Source: an uncultured Eubacteriales bacterium (lineage in GTDB: Bacteria; Bacillota; Clostridia; Christensenellales; CAG-138). Taken from it: 64,000 bases of DNA. The stretch is from the NCBI GenBank assembly GCA_900546845.1, contig UREK01000001.1, positions 186,001-250,000 on the forward strand. The letters are read 5' to 3'. Both the position numbers and the translations under genes were made by a program. Below, one piece after another: positions 1 to 8,201 of the stretch. The notes below the pieces were generated by a model, which ran no database searches, was not told the DNA's origin, and saw only the letters and a program-made list of their open reading frames with translations. Position 1 is the first letter of the stretch, and every line of letters begins with the position of its first letter.

Positions 1-98
1 GCATGGCGCACGCGGAAATAATCCCAGATCTTGAACGCGGTGCCTACGAGGCACAGGATGAACAGAAGCAGGAAGCTGATGTATTCTTTCTCGGTCAT
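1..98 (-). CDS. N-terminal fragment of a small membrane protein (partial at window edge)
   Basis: The reverse strand opens with ATG at 98, preceded by an AAGGAG Shine-Dalgarno about 11 nt upstream, and reads without a stop to the window edge. The visible 32 residues begin MTEKEYISFLLLF and contain one hydrophobic segment (roughly residues 7-23), followed by a basic/aromatic stretch (KIWDYFRVRH). This is a membrane segment with a cytoplasmic positive flank. The family cannot be named from so little. A good sigma-70-type promoter lies just upstream at 176-204, supporting a real gene. Confidence 0.55.
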   Translation of the reverse strand, partial: MTEKEYISFLLLFILCLVGTAFKIWDYFRVRH

Positions 99-175
99 TT
101 GTTTCAAGTCTCCTTCGCACGCGCTTTCACATGGCACGGCTATCGTAATTAGTTAAAAAAGAAGGACATGCCGTT

Positions 176-204
176 ATCATACCAAGCTGCGGCGCGGTTG
201 TAAA
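176..204 (-). promoter_or_regulatory. Sigma-A-type promoter for the edge membrane-protein gene
   Basis: On the minus strand a TTTACA -35 (199-204) is separated by 17 nt from a TATGAT -10 (176-181). The -10 is preceded by TGG, giving an extended -10. It lies about 80 nt upstream of the ATG at 98. Confidence 0.6.
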
Positions 205-243
205 GCCCGCATGTGCGGCTGGGCCGCGCGGCATACTAAGCGC

Positions 244-621
244 ATGAAGAAAGAACGTTCCGTTTGGAATAAAAATTGGAAGAAGTGGGCCGCCGGCCTC
301 GTGACGGGCGGCTGCAACGGCCTGTTCGGCGGCGGAGGGGGCATGGTCGCCGTGCCGCTGCTCCAGAAGGTGTGCGGCATGGATACGCCGAGCGCCCATG
401 CGAGCGCGATCAGCATCATCCTTCCGCTTTCCGCGGTAACGGGCGCGGTTTACGCGCTGCAGGGCGCGGTGGACTGGCATGCGTTCGCTTTTGTCGCCCC
501 GGCGCTGACGGTGGGCAGTGTGGGCGGCGCTTTTCTGACGGGGAAGCTCAAGTCCGCCTGGCTGGACAACATCTTTACCGCGATGATGTTCCTTGCGGGC
601 GCTTGGATGGCGTTCGCATGA
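244..621 (+). CDS. TauE/SafE-family permease, N-terminal half protein
   Basis: A 125-residue membrane protein matching one half of the sulfite exporter TauE/SafE (DUF81) fold. The glycine-rich first helix (GLVTGGCNGLFGGGGGMVAVPLL) is the family hallmark, followed by the second helix pair with SAISIILPLSAVTGAVYAL. Full-length family members carry two such repeats in about 250 residues. Here the second repeat is a separate gene that starts inside this gene's stop codon (ATGA at 618-621). The ATG at 244 is chosen because the permease homology starts right after MKKERS; an upstream in-frame ATG at 211 is possible, and neither has a convincing Shine-Dalgarno. The likely role is transport of an organosulfur or other small anion across the cytoplasmic membrane; the substrate is unknown. 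Confidence 0.75.
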   Translation: MKKERSVWNKNWKKWAAGLVTGGCNGLFGGGGGMVAVPLLQKVCGMDTPSAHASAISIILPLSAVTGAVYALQGAVDWHAFAFVAPALTVGSVGGAFLTGKLKSAWLDNIFTAMMFLAGAWMAFA

Positions 622-983
622 GCTGGCTCTGGTACATTTTAGCAGGGCTCGGGGCGGGCGTGGCGGCCGGCATGGGCATGGGCGGCGGCACGCTCCTTAT
701 CCCCGTGCTGACGCTGGCGCTTGGGTTGCAGCAGCATGCGGCGCAGGGCGTGAACGTGCTTTCCTTCCTGCCGGCAGCCGTGGCGGCGCTCATTATCCAC
801 GCGAAGGCGGGGCGGCTCCAGCTTCGCGCCTGCCTGCCGGTGATCCTTGCCGGTGCGGTGGGCGCGCTCGGCGCTTCCTTCCTGGCCGGGGCGCTTTCAG
901 CCCCCTGGCTCCGGCGCATGTTCGGCGGTTTTTTAATCCTTTTGGCATGCATGCGTATTTTTGGAAAAAGGTTAAAAAAATAA
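618..983 (+). CDS. TauE/SafE-family permease, C-terminal half protein
   Basis: A 121-residue membrane protein with the second TauE/SafE repeat. Its glycine-rich motif (GLGAGVAAGMGMGGGTLLIPVL) mirrors that of the gene before it. Four hydrophobic segments are visible and the protein ends in a basic tail (RIFGKRLKK). It overlaps the preceding gene by ATGA, so the two halves are translationally coupled and probably form a heterodimeric transporter equivalent to one normal TauE chain. I see no frameshift scar: each half has its own start and basic end. A natural split pair is therefore more likely than a broken gene, and such half-size pairs are common in Clostridia. Confidence 0.75.
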   Translation: MSWLWYILAGLGAGVAAGMGMGGGTLLIPVLTLALGLQQHAAQGVNVLSFLPAAVAALIIHAKAGRLQLRACLPVILAGAVGALGASFLAGALSAPWLRRMFGGFLILLACMRIFGKRLKK

Positions 984-1078
984 CAGGAACGTCATTCAAA
1001 ACACAGGTCTAAAACAACAAAAAAATCTGGAATTAAGGCAAAAAATCGCGCAAATTTGATGCAAGCCGAAAATATATG

Positions 1079-1087
1079 TGCTATAAT
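1079..1087 (+). promoter_or_regulatory. Extended -10 promoter of the rnf operon
   Basis: TATAAT at 1082-1087 is preceded by TGC, forming an extended -10. A weak TTGATG at 1056-1061 sits 20 nt upstream and is poorly spaced, so the extended -10 probably carries recognition. The region from 984 to 1151 is otherwise AT-rich and non-coding. Confidence 0.6.
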
Positions 1088-1151
1088 AACCTTTGGAAAT
1101 TATGTTCATACAATTACTATATGAGCAATTTTATTCAACTCCGAAAGGCTG

Positions 1152-2492
1152 GTGCTTTATTTGCCGAAGTATTCTTTCAAGGGCGGCGTACACCCCATGC
1201 ATGGTGAGCATGAGGGGAAGATGCCCACCCGAAACGTCCCCATTCGAGACTTCGTGTCCGATACGGTTTGCATTCCCATGGGCATGCATTTGGGCGCTCC
1301 GTCCAAGCCCTGTGTGAAGAAGGGCGACCTTGTCAAGATCGGCCAGGTGATCGGCGAGCCGGTCGGCGGCCTTGGGCTGCCCGTGCATGCGAGCGTCTCC
1401 GGCGAGGTTGTGGCGGTGGAAGAACGCCAGCACCTCGGCGCGGCTCCCGCCATGTGCGTTGTGATCCGCAACGATTTTGCGGACGAGTGGGTGGAAGGCA
1501 TCAAGGGCTATGGCAACGTGGAAACCGTTGACCCCGCCCTGGTTATCCCGGCCATCAAAGCCGCGGGCATCTGCGGCATGGGCGGCGCGTCCTTCCCAAC
1601 GCATGTGAAGCTTTCCATCCCCGAGGGGAAGACCTGCGACACCATCATCCTCAACGGCGCCGAGTGCGAGACGTTCCTGACGGCGGATTTCCGGCTGATG
1701 ATCGAGCATCCCGGCAAGATCGTGGACGGCCTGCGCGCCGTCATGCGCGCACTCAGCGTCAAGCGCGGCGTGATCGCCATCGAGGACAATAAGCCCGAGG
1801 CCATTGAGGCCATGCGCAAAGCGGCTTCCGGCCGCGAGGGCGTGGAGATCGCCGTGATGCGCACCAAATACCCGCAGGGCGGAGAGAAGCAGATCATCAA
1901 GGCCGTGACGGGCCGCGAGGTCCCGAGCGGCAAGCTGCCCATCGAGGTGCACACGATCGTGATGAACGTGGGAACCGCCGCGGCTGTGGCGGATGCGGTG
2001 ATCGACGGACGCCCCTTGATCGACCGCATCACCACAGTTACGGGCTGCGTCGAGAAGCCGGCGAACCTGCGCCTCAGGATCGGCACGATCATCGGCGACG
2101 TGATCGGCGAATGCGGCGGGTTCTCCGAGGAACCCGGAAAGATCGTTTTTGGCGGCGGCATGACCGGGCTTTGCGTTCCGGATACGGACGTACCGATGAC
2201 CAAGGCAAATAACGGCATTGTCGTATATAACGTAAAAGACGCGCGCAGCGTGGAGGAATCCCCTTGCATCCGCTGCGGGCGCTGCGTGGAAGCGTGCCCG
2301 ATCGGCCTTGACCCTTACCGCATCAAGCATTACTGCGACAAGGGCGACCTTGCCGCCGCAAAGGAGCACCACGTGCTCGACTGCATCCTCTGCGGCTGCT
2401 GCTCGTACAACTGCCCGGCAAGGCGCTGGCTGACGGCGTCCTTCAAGAACACCAAGGACGCGATCGCGCTTGAAGCAAGGAGGAAAAAGTAA
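1152..2492 (+). CDS. rnfC: Rnf electron transport complex subunit RnfC
   Basis: The peripheral NADH-oxidising/NAD-reducing subunit of the Rnf complex, a ferredoxin:NAD oxidoreductase that pumps Na+ or H+. The 446-residue chain begins with the family signature FKGGVHP, has the flavin/NADH-binding core in the first 300 residues (GICGMGGASFPTHVKL, LNGAECE) and ends with two [4Fe-4S] motifs: CIRCGRCVEACP from residue 372 and CILCGCCSYNCP from residue 411. Its length is typical of the short clostridial form without the long C-terminal tail of enterobacteria. The start is ambiguous: GTG at 1152 or TTG at 1161, both just after a GAAAGG. It is the first gene of rnfCDEAB and lies 2 nt from rnfD. Confidence 0.95.
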   Translation: MLYLPKYSFKGGVHPMHGEHEGKMPTRNVPIRDFVSDTVCIPMGMHLGAPSKPCVKKGDLVKIGQVIGEPVGGLGLPVHASVSGEVVAVEERQHLGAAPAMCVVIRNDFADEWVEGIKGYGNVETVDPALVIPAIKAAGICGMGGASFPTHVKLSIPEGKTCDTIILNGAECETFLTADFRLMIEHPGKIVDGLRAVMRALSVKRGVIAIEDNKPEAIEAMRKAASGREGVEIAVMRTKYPQGGEKQIIKAVTGREVPSGKLPIEVHTIVMNVGTAAAVADAVIDGRPLIDRITTVTGCVEKPANLRLRIGTIIGDVIGECGGFSEEPGKIVFGGGMTGLCVPDTDVPMTKANNGIVVYNVKDARSVEESPCIRCGRCVEACPIGLDPYRIKHYCDKGDLAAAKEHHVLDCILCGCCSYNCPARRWLTASFKNTKDAIALEARRKK

Positions 2493-2494
2493 CC

Positions 2495-3442
2495 ATGAAG
2501 CTTTACCTTTCCACGGCGCCGCACATCCGCAGCGGAGCCAATACGCAGGTGCTCATGCGCGATGTGCTCATCGCGCTGCTCCCCACGACGGCTGCGGGCA
2601 TCTACTATTTCGGCCTTTCCGCCGCAATGGTGATCGCCGTTTCCATCCTCTCCTGCGTGCTGTTTGAGTATCTCTGGCAGCGCGTTACGAAGCAGCCTGT
2701 CCGCATCTACGACCTTTCCGCGGCGGTGACCGGCCTGATCCTTGGCCTGAACCTGCCTTCGACCGCACCCTGGTGGATGCCGGTGATCGGCGCGCTGTTT
2801 GCGATCGTCGTCACTAAGCAGCTCTTCGGCGGCATCGGCGACAACTTCCTGAATCCGGCGCTGGTCGCGCGTGCGGTTCTGCTCGCAAGCTGGCCCGCCC
2901 GCATGACGGGCGCGACCGCCTATGCGCTCCCGACCTGCTGGAGCGGCGCGGACGCAGTAACCTCCGCGACCCCGCTCGCCGGTTACGAGGCGAGCACGAT
3001 GGATCTTTTCCTCGGCAACATCCCGGGCAGCATCGGCGAGGTCTGCAAGGCGGCGATCCTCCTTGGCCTCATCTACCTGCTCGTGCGCAGGGTGATCTCC
3101 TGGCGCATCCCCGTGACGTTCCTCGCGGTGTTCGCAGCGCTCTCGGCTCTCGTCGGCCAGAACGCGCTCAACGAGCTGCTCATGGGCGGCGTGCTCTTCG
3201 GCGCGGTGTTCATGGCGACGGATTACACCACGAGCCCCATGACGGCGCGCGGCCAGATCATCTACGCGGCGCTTTGCGGCGTCCTCGTATGCGTGATCCG
3301 CAACTTCGGCGCATATCCGGAGGGCGTAACCTACGCAATCCTCATCGGCAACATTGCAACGCCGCTGATCGACAAGTACGACAAGCCCCGGCTTTATGGC
3401 CGCCTGAAAAAGGAAAAGAAGGAGGGTACAGCCAATGCCTAA
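2495..3442 (+). CDS. rnfD: Rnf electron transport complex subunit RnfD
   Basis: Integral membrane subunit of Rnf that carries covalently bound FMN and takes part in ion translocation. It has 315 residues with about ten hydrophobic segments. The NQR2/RnfD signature is visible (FGGIGDNFLNPALVARA), and the flavinylation motif T-S-A-T lies at residues 156-159, with T159 the predicted FMN attachment residue. Length and ending are normal, so no RnfG domain is fused to it. The start has an AAGGAGG. The stop (TAA 3440-3442) overlaps the rnfE start by 8 nt. In known Rnf operons rnfG usually sits exactly here; it is missing (see findings). Confidence 0.95.
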   Translation: MKLYLSTAPHIRSGANTQVLMRDVLIALLPTTAAGIYYFGLSAAMVIAVSILSCVLFEYLWQRVTKQPVRIYDLSAAVTGLILGLNLPSTAPWWMPVIGALFAIVVTKQLFGGIGDNFLNPALVARAVLLASWPARMTGATAYALPTCWSGADAVTSATPLAGYEASTMDLFLGNIPGSIGEVCKAAILLGLIYLLVRRVISWRIPVTFLAVFAALSALVGQNALNELLMGGVLFGAVFMATDYTTSPMTARGQIIYAALCGVLVCVIRNFGAYPEGVTYAILIGNIATPLIDKYDKPRLYGRLKKEKKEGTANA

Positions 3443-4079
3443 AAAGGAAAAGAGCCTTTCGAGCGTGTTCATGAACGGCATCATCGCCGAAAACCCCACG
3501 CTCCGGCTGGTGCTCGGCACCTGCCCCACGCTTGCCACCACCACGAGCGCGACCAACGCCATCGGCATGGGCGCCGCGGCAACGTTCGTGCTCGTCGGCT
3601 CCAACGTGGTCATCTCGCTCCTGCGGAACATCATTCCGGATAAGGTGCGCATCCCGGCGTTTATCGCCGTCATCTGCACGTTCGTGACCATGGTGCAGAT
3701 GTTCATGCAGGCGTTTGCGCATGAACTGTATGAAAGCTTGGGCATGTTCATCCCGCTCATCGTGGTGAACTGCATCATCCTTGCGCGTGCCGAAGCGTTC
3801 GCAAGCAAGAACGGCGTCGCCGCTTCCGCGGCGGACGGCCTTGGCATGGGGCTCGGCTTTACGCTTGCCATCACGGTTATCGGCATCATCCGCGAGATCA
3901 TCGGCAACGGCACCGTGTTCGGGTTCAACGTGCTCGGCGCGGGCTACGAGCCCATGCTCCTCATGGTTCTTGCGCCGGGCGGCTTCCTCGTGTTCGGCGG
4001 CGTGCTTGCGGTGAGCAACCTCATCACGCAGCGTGCGGAAGCAAAGAAAAAGGATGAGAAAGGGGTCATCCACGCATGA
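3435..4079 (+). CDS. rnfE: Rnf electron transport complex subunit RnfE
   Basis: Six-helix membrane subunit of the Rnf core, homologous to RnfA and inverted relative to it; together they form the ion and electron path with a shared [2Fe-2S] site. The 214 residues start MPKKEKSLSSVFMNGIIAENPTL and contain the family motif LVLGTCPTLATTTSA. Conserved Cys residues are present in the LGTCP segment and in VNCIIL, as expected for the interfacial Fe-S site. It overlaps rnfD by 8 nt with its own AAGGAGGG site, and ATGA couples its end to rnfA. Confidence 0.95.
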   Translation: MPKKEKSLSSVFMNGIIAENPTLRLVLGTCPTLATTTSATNAIGMGAAATFVLVGSNVVISLLRNIIPDKVRIPAFIAVICTFVTMVQMFMQAFAHELYESLGMFIPLIVVNCIILARAEAFASKNGVAASAADGLGMGLGFTLAITVIGIIREIIGNGTVFGFNVLGAGYEPMLLMVLAPGGFLVFGGVLAVSNLITQRAEAKKKDEKGVIHA

Positions 4080-4663
4080 ATGAGATTGCAAAAATCCTGC
4101 TGTTCATGGTGAGCTGCGTGCTCTCCAACAACTATATCTTCTCCCGCTTCCTGGGCATCTGCCCGTTCCTCGGCGTGTCCAGCAAGGTGGAGACGGCCGC
4201 GGGCATGGGCGTTGCGGTTACGTTCGTAATGGCGATCGCCTCGCTGTTCACGAAGCTGCTCTATGACCTCGTGCTCGTGCCGCTCTCGCTTGAGTACCTC
4301 AACACCATCTGCTTCATCATTGTTATCGCAAGCCTGGTGCAGCTGGTCGAGATGTTCATCAAAAAATCGAGCCCTTCGCTGTATCGTGCGCTGGGCATTT
4401 ACCTGCCCCTCATCACCACCAACTGTGCGGTGCTGGGCGTGACCATCCTGAACATCAACAGCGGCTATAACCTGTTCTATTCCATCCTCAATGGTACGTT
4501 CGGCGCGCTTGGATTCCTGCTGGCGATCGTCCTCATGGCGGGCGTGCGTGAGCGGCTGGAAACCTCGAAAGTCCCCCAATGCCTCAAGGGCTTTTCCGGT
4601 TCGCTCATCACTGCGGGCCTGATGGCGGTGGCGTTCATGGGCTTTTCGGGCCTTGGAAATTAA
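4076..4663 (+). CDS. rnfA: Rnf electron transport complex subunit RnfA
   Basis: Six-helix membrane subunit paired with RnfE. The 195 residues contain the diagnostic N-terminal SNNYIFSRFLGICPFLGVS and the later TTNCAVLGV, whose cysteines match the family's Fe-S ligands. Size is normal. The start ATG at 4076 overlaps the rnfE stop (ATGA), so translation is coupled. rnfB follows 11 nt downstream with its own TAAGGAGGT site. Confidence 0.96.
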   Translation: MNEIAKILLFMVSCVLSNNYIFSRFLGICPFLGVSSKVETAAGMGVAVTFVMAIASLFTKLLYDLVLVPLSLEYLNTICFIIVIASLVQLVEMFIKKSSPSLYRALGIYLPLITTNCAVLGVTILNINSGYNLFYSILNGTFGALGFLLAIVLMAGVRERLETSKVPQCLKGFSGSLITAGLMAVAFMGFSGLGN

Positions 4664-4674
4664 GGAGGTAAGAT

Positions 4675-5484
4675 ATGGACTGGATTCCCGTTATCCTGGC
4701 ATTGGCCGTGCTCGGCGTGATTGGCCTGATTTTCGGCCTTGTGCTCTCGTTTGCGGATAAGAAACTGAAGGTGGAGACCGACCCGCGCATCGCGCAGGTG
4801 CGCGAGCTTGTGGGCGGCGCGAACTGCGGCGCGTGCGGCTTTGCCGGGTGCGACGCGTTTGCCGAAGCCGTTGTGGAGGGCAAGGCGAAGCCGGGCGCAT
4901 GCCCTGCCGCGAATGCGGAGGCCCTCGGCGCGGTGCTGGGCCTTTCCGTTGAGCAGGGCGAAAAGATGGTTGCCCGCGTGATCTGCCAAGGGCACAACGG
5001 CATTGCGACGGAGCGTTACACATACGATGGCTACAAGAGCTGCGCAACCGCGGCAGGCGTGGCAGGCGGCCCCAAACTTTGCCGCTTTGCCTGCATCGGC
5101 CTGGGCGACTGCGCGCAGGTCTGCGCGTTCGGCGCGATCAGCATGGAAAACGGCATTGCAAAGATCGACGAAAACAAATGCGTGGCCTGCGGCAACTGCG
5201 TTGACAAGTGCCCGCGCAACGTGATCCGCATCACCCCTGCGGACACCAAGGTCATCGTGCTCTGCCGCAACAGCGATTCTGGCCGTGTGGCGCGTGCCGC
5301 GTGCATGAAGGCATGCATTGCCTGCCAGCGCTGCGTGAAAACCTGCAAGTACGGCGCGATCACAGTCGAAAACGGCTTTGCGAAGATCGACCCCGAAAAG
5401 TGTACGCGCTGCGGCGAGTGCGCAAAGGTCTGCCCGTGCAACTGCATCGTGGATTATTCTGTGGTGACGCCTGCCGAGGCATAA
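4675..5484 (+). CDS. rnfB: Rnf electron transport complex subunit RnfB (ferredoxin-type)
   Basis: Membrane-anchored iron-sulfur subunit that accepts electrons from ferredoxin. The 269 residues have an N-terminal transmembrane helix (about 4-25), then the Fe-S domain with C-x2-C-x4-C and a fourth Cys about 17 residues later (NCGACGFAGC ... GACP). Next come tandem ferredoxin motifs: CVACGNCVDKCP, an additional C-rich block CMKACIACQRCVKTC, and CTRCGECAKVCPCNC. This multi-cluster form is typical of anaerobic Firmicutes. It is the last gene of the operon and is followed by a perfect 11-bp hairpin at 5506-5531. Confidence 0.96.
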   Translation: MDWIPVILALAVLGVIGLIFGLVLSFADKKLKVETDPRIAQVRELVGGANCGACGFAGCDAFAEAVVEGKAKPGACPAANAEALGAVLGLSVEQGEKMVARVICQGHNGIATERYTYDGYKSCATAAGVAGGPKLCRFACIGLGDCAQVCAFGAISMENGIAKIDENKCVACGNCVDKCPRNVIRITPADTKVIVLCRNSDSGRVARAACMKACIACQRCVKTCKYGAITVENGFAKIDPEKCTRCGECAKVCPCNCIVDYSVVTPAEA

Positions 5485-5505
5485 CCGGCATAGAAACGAA
5501 AACCC

Positions 5506-5531
5506 ATGGGCGGCCCGGCTGGGCCGCCCAT
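5506..5531 (+). terminator. Hairpin at the end of the rnf operon
   Basis: Perfect 11-bp stem (ATGGGCGGCCC with GGGCCGCCCAT) around a 4-nt loop, 21 nt after the rnfB stop. No clean T-tract follows, so termination may be weak or the hairpin may protect the 3' end. Confidence 0.55.
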
Positions 5532-5590
5532 ACGTTTGCATAAAAAAGGCCTCTGCGGCAAACGGTAGAGCCATCATAAAGCGGGAAGAA

Positions 5591-5628
5591 AACGCCGCCT
5601 ATCCGGGCAAATCAGGATAGGCGGCGTT
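5591..5628 (-). terminator. Terminator of the minus-strand lipid gene cluster
   Basis: A 14-bp stem (AACGCCGCCTATCC with GGATAGGCGGCGTT) closes a 10-nt loop. Read on the minus strand it is followed by TTTTCTTCC, as expected for an intrinsic terminator downstream of the PAP2 gene that ends at 5702. Confidence 0.75.
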
Positions 5629-5701
5629 TCAGTACGGCATCAAAAACAGCAGCCGGCAAACTGCCTGCTACGAAAGAACACCTGCCTGAGCCGCGGCGTT
5701 G

Positions 5702-6385
5702 CTATGCCGCGGCGGCCTTTCCAAAGGTTTTGTCCGTCCAGGCACGCACCTTTTTGTTGTAAATCAGGAAGTAGATAGGTACGCAGGCGGCGAAGCCCGC
5801 ATAAATGTCCAGCACGGAATGCTGTTTTACGAAAACCGTCGCAAGCGTGATGAGGATGGCGAGCAGGATGGAACCTGCCTTGAGCCAAACGAAGCGCCTC
5901 TCTTTGAGTGGCTTTGCGTCAAACAGCGCAAACACAGCGAGCACGGAGCCGATCACATGGATGCTGGGCAGGACGTTCGTGTTGGTATCCGCCGCATAGA
6001 TGAGGCCCATGAGCCGCGTGAGGATGTTGTCCCGCTCAAAGGAGGCAGGGCGCAGGTTCTGCCCGTTGGGGAAGAGGACGAAGAATACGATGCTCGCCGT
6101 AAAACTTACGGCAATCGCGAGCATATAGCGGCTGAAAGCCGGGGCGTCCCGGAAGAGCAGGAAAAGCCCGGTGGCCACTAAAAACGGATACCAGAGGTAG
6201 TATGGGATCACAAAATATTCTACAAAAGGGATGAGGTCGTCCAACGGGGAATAGGATACCCAGTAATTGGAATCTGCCGGAACATAACTTTCTACCCAGA
6301 AGAAAGCGATGAGGTAAATGGGCAGATACAGTGCGAGCCAGGCGTGTTTGTTTTCTTTGAGCCAGTCCCAAAAGCGTTTCATCAT
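5702..6385 (-). CDS. PAP2-superfamily membrane phosphatase / phosphotransferase-like protein
   Basis: A 227-residue membrane protein with five to six hydrophobic segments and the three phosphatase-fold motifs: NGQNLRP (R112), PSIHVIGS (140-147, His143) and KQHSVLD (187-193, His189). PAP2 enzymes remove or transfer phosphate head groups on lipids at the membrane. The arrangement of the short first motif and the aromatic N-terminus resembles the inositol-phosphorylceramide-synthase-like branch as well as phosphatidate phosphatases; sequence alone does not decide. The start ATG overlaps the lipid kinase stop (ATGA), so the two are coupled. As the last gene of the four-gene minus-strand set it is a candidate for head-group removal or attachment in the proposed sphingolipid-like pathway. 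Confidence 0.8.
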   Translation of the reverse strand: MMKRFWDWLKENKHAWLALYLPIYLIAFFWVESYVPADSNYWVSYSPLDDLIPFVEYFVIPYYLWYPFLVATGLFLLFRDAPAFSRYMLAIAVSFTASIVFFVLFPNGQNLRPASFERDNILTRLMGLIYAADTNTNVLPSIHVIGSVLAVFALFDAKPLKERRFVWLKAGSILLAILITLATVFVKQHSVLDIYAGFAACVPIYFLIYNKKVRAWTDKTFGKAAAA

Positions 6386-7278
6386 GCTTCTCTCGTTACC
6401 AACCTTAATGCGTTATGCAAATTTTCTACGATGATGTCCGTTTCTCCCGGCGCGTATTCGCCGTCAAGCGTCCAGGGGACAGCGGCGGGAGAGTGGATCA
6501 CCGCCCGGGCCGCCGTGCAGGTGTGGATGAGCTTATCATCGTATTGCTGTGTTTGCAGCGAATAGAGGATACGGCTTAGGTCCATCGGAGCGGCCGGCAT
6601 CTTGATGAGTGTAACCTCGAACAGCCCATCGTCGATGATGACGCGCGCTGGGTCCATCGTTAGAAACCCGGCGATGGAGGTCGAGTTGCTGATCGCGCCG
6701 AAGATGTAATCATCCTCGAATGCGTCCCCGCGGTCCGTCTCAAGCCGCAGATGGATGGGGCGGATGTTTGCAAGATCCTTCATGCCCTCGAAGATATAGG
6801 CCATGTGGCCGAGCATGTTCTTGACTTCCTGCGGCGTGCTGTATGCAGCCTCCGTAAATGCGCCGAAGGAGGCGACGTATGAGAAGCAGCGCCCGTTGAA
6901 GCTGCCGAGGTCGATCGTGCGCAGCCTGCCTTCCATAATGTCGCGCGCAGCCTGCATGATGTTAGAGGAGATCTTGAGGCTGCTCGCGAAATCGTTGGTG
7001 CTGCCGGCGGGAATGTAGCCGATCGGGCAGCCTGCTCCGGATTTCAAGAGGCCGTCGATGACTTCGTTGAGCGTGCCGTCCCCGCCGATGGAAACGACAA
7101 GGTCAGCCCCTCCCGCATGCAGGCGGGTGAATTCCGCACCATCGCCACGCTTCCCCGTCATGTAGGCAGTGGTGACATAGCCGTAATCGGAAAACAGGCG
7201 GAGCAGATCAGGCAGATAACGATTTGCCTTTTTGATTCCGGCGCGGGGATTCATCACGAGCAAAAGCCGTTTTTCCAA
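6382..7278 (-). CDS. Diacylglycerol/sphingosine-kinase family lipid kinase
   Basis: The 298 residues match the YegS/DgkB/BmrU lipid kinase family: the N-terminal VMNPRAGIKKA, the nucleotide-binding signature SIGGDGTLNEVIDGL (about 64-78), IPAGSTNDFA, and the C-terminal beta domain ending in WTLDGE. Such kinases phosphorylate diacylglycerol or long-chain sphingoid bases/ceramide. It starts with TTG at 7278, decided by a clean GGAGGT at 7287-7292 with 8-nt spacing; no better ATG exists upstream. It is coupled by ATGA to the PAP2 gene. Next to a serine-palmitoyltransferase-like gene, a sphingoid substrate is plausible but unproven. A terminator at 7328-7359 separates it from the SDR gene upstream. 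Confidence 0.85.
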   Translation of the reverse strand: MEKRLLLVMNPRAGIKKANRYLPDLLRLFSDYGYVTTAYMTGKRGDGAEFTRLHAGGADLVVSIGGDGTLNEVIDGLLKSGAGCPIGYIPAGSTNDFASSLKISSNIMQAARDIMEGRLRTIDLGSFNGRCFSYVASFGAFTEAAYSTPQEVKNMLGHMAYIFEGMKDLANIRPIHLRLETDRGDAFEDDYIFGAISNSTSIAGFLTMDPARVIIDDGLFEVTLIKMPAAPMDLSRILYSLQTQQYDDKLIHTCTAARAVIHSPAAVPWTLDGEYAPGETDIIVENLHNALRLVTREA

Positions 7279-7327
7279 AAGGGCACACCTCCAAATGAAC
7301 CGGAAAACCGGATGCTATGGAAAACAA

Positions 7328-7359
7328 AATCCGAACCTCCTGGATCGGGGGTTCGGATT
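7328..7359 (-). terminator. Intrinsic terminator after the SDR gene
   Basis: A 10-bp stem (AATCCGAACC with GGTTCGGATT) around a 12-nt loop, followed on the minus strand by TTGTTTT. It stands between the SDR (ends 7410) and the lipid kinase (starts 7278), so part of the kinase/PAP2 transcript may come from read-through or a local promoter. Confidence 0.75.
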
Positions 7360-7409
7360 CTATTTTATCCTAAGAAGCGGTCCGCGTCAACATGGCGTGC
7401 CAGTAGGCG

Positions 7410-8201
7410 CTATTTTGCATAGAGCAGGCCGACGAGGCGGTTGATGAACCGGTAGGGCAAGAGCTTGCGCAGCATCACGAAGAATTGGTACTGGAGTCCC
7501 GCCGTATACTGCGGTTTGAGCGCGCGCTTCTGCGCGAGTCGGTAGAGCTTGCGCGCGATGTACGCGGGCTCCATGCCGTGCTCCTCGTCGTGCTCCATCG
7601 TGGCGACGGAGCGGGGAAGCGCGGGATAAACGTCCTGCCCCGCAAAACTCTTTTCCCGCGCGGCGGTGAAGCCGGTCTTGATGTCCCCTGGCATGAGCGC
7701 CGCAACGCGGACGCCATACGGGCGAACCTCGTTGGCGAGCGCCGCGCACAGTGCGTTGATAGACGCCTTGGCGGCGGAATAGAAGCTCTGGAACGGGATG
7801 GAAAGCACCGCCGCGACCGAGCTTACGCAGAGGATGCAGCCGGCCCGCTGGGCGCGCATCTGCGGCAGCACGGCCTGGATGCAATGGAGCGCGCCGAAGA
7901 AGTTCACATCAAACTGGCGCTTTGCGTCCGAAGGCTCTGTGAATTCGATCGCGCCAGAGATGCCAAACCCTGCGTTGCACACAAGAACATCAATGCGCCC
8001 CTCTTCTGCAACTATGGCGGCGACCGCGGCTCGGACGCTTTCCGCATCGGTCACGTCCGTCGGAATATGGCGGACGGGGCCGCTGTCGTAGGGCTTGCGG
8101 GAAAGCCCGTAAACGGCGTATCCTTTTTCGGCGAACAGCGTTGCCGTGGCAAGGCCGATCCCGCCGGAGGCGCCGGTGATAATGGCAACTTTATTCGGCA
8201 T
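7410..8201 (-). CDS. Short-chain dehydrogenase/reductase (candidate 3-ketodihydrosphingosine reductase)
   Basis: Classical SDR of 263 residues: NAD(P)-binding TGASGGIG (9-16), NAG (76-78), and the catalytic Ser near 127, Tyr141 and Lys145 in YSAAK. R35 after the second strand (GLSRKP) favours NADPH. The C-terminus (YQFFVMLRKLLPYRFINRLV) is amphipathic and hydrophobic, as in membrane-associated lipid SDRs. It overlaps the serine-palmitoyltransferase-like gene upstream by 11 nt. Serine palmitoyltransferase produces a 3-keto sphingoid base that needs just such a reductase, hence the functional suggestion. Exact substrate is inference. Confidence 0.8.
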   Translation of the reverse strand: MPNKVAIITGASGGIGLATATLFAEKGYAVYGLSRKPYDSGPVRHIPTDVTDAESVRAAVAAIVAEEGRIDVLVCNAGFGISGAIEFTEPSDAKRQFDVNFFGALHCIQAVLPQMRAQRAGCILCVSSVAAVLSIPFQSFYSAAKASINALCAALANEVRPYGVRVAALMPGDIKTGFTAAREKSFAGQDVYPALPRSVATMEHDEEHGMEPAYIARKLYRLAQKRALKPQYTAGLQYQFFVMLRKLLPYRFINRLVGLLYAK

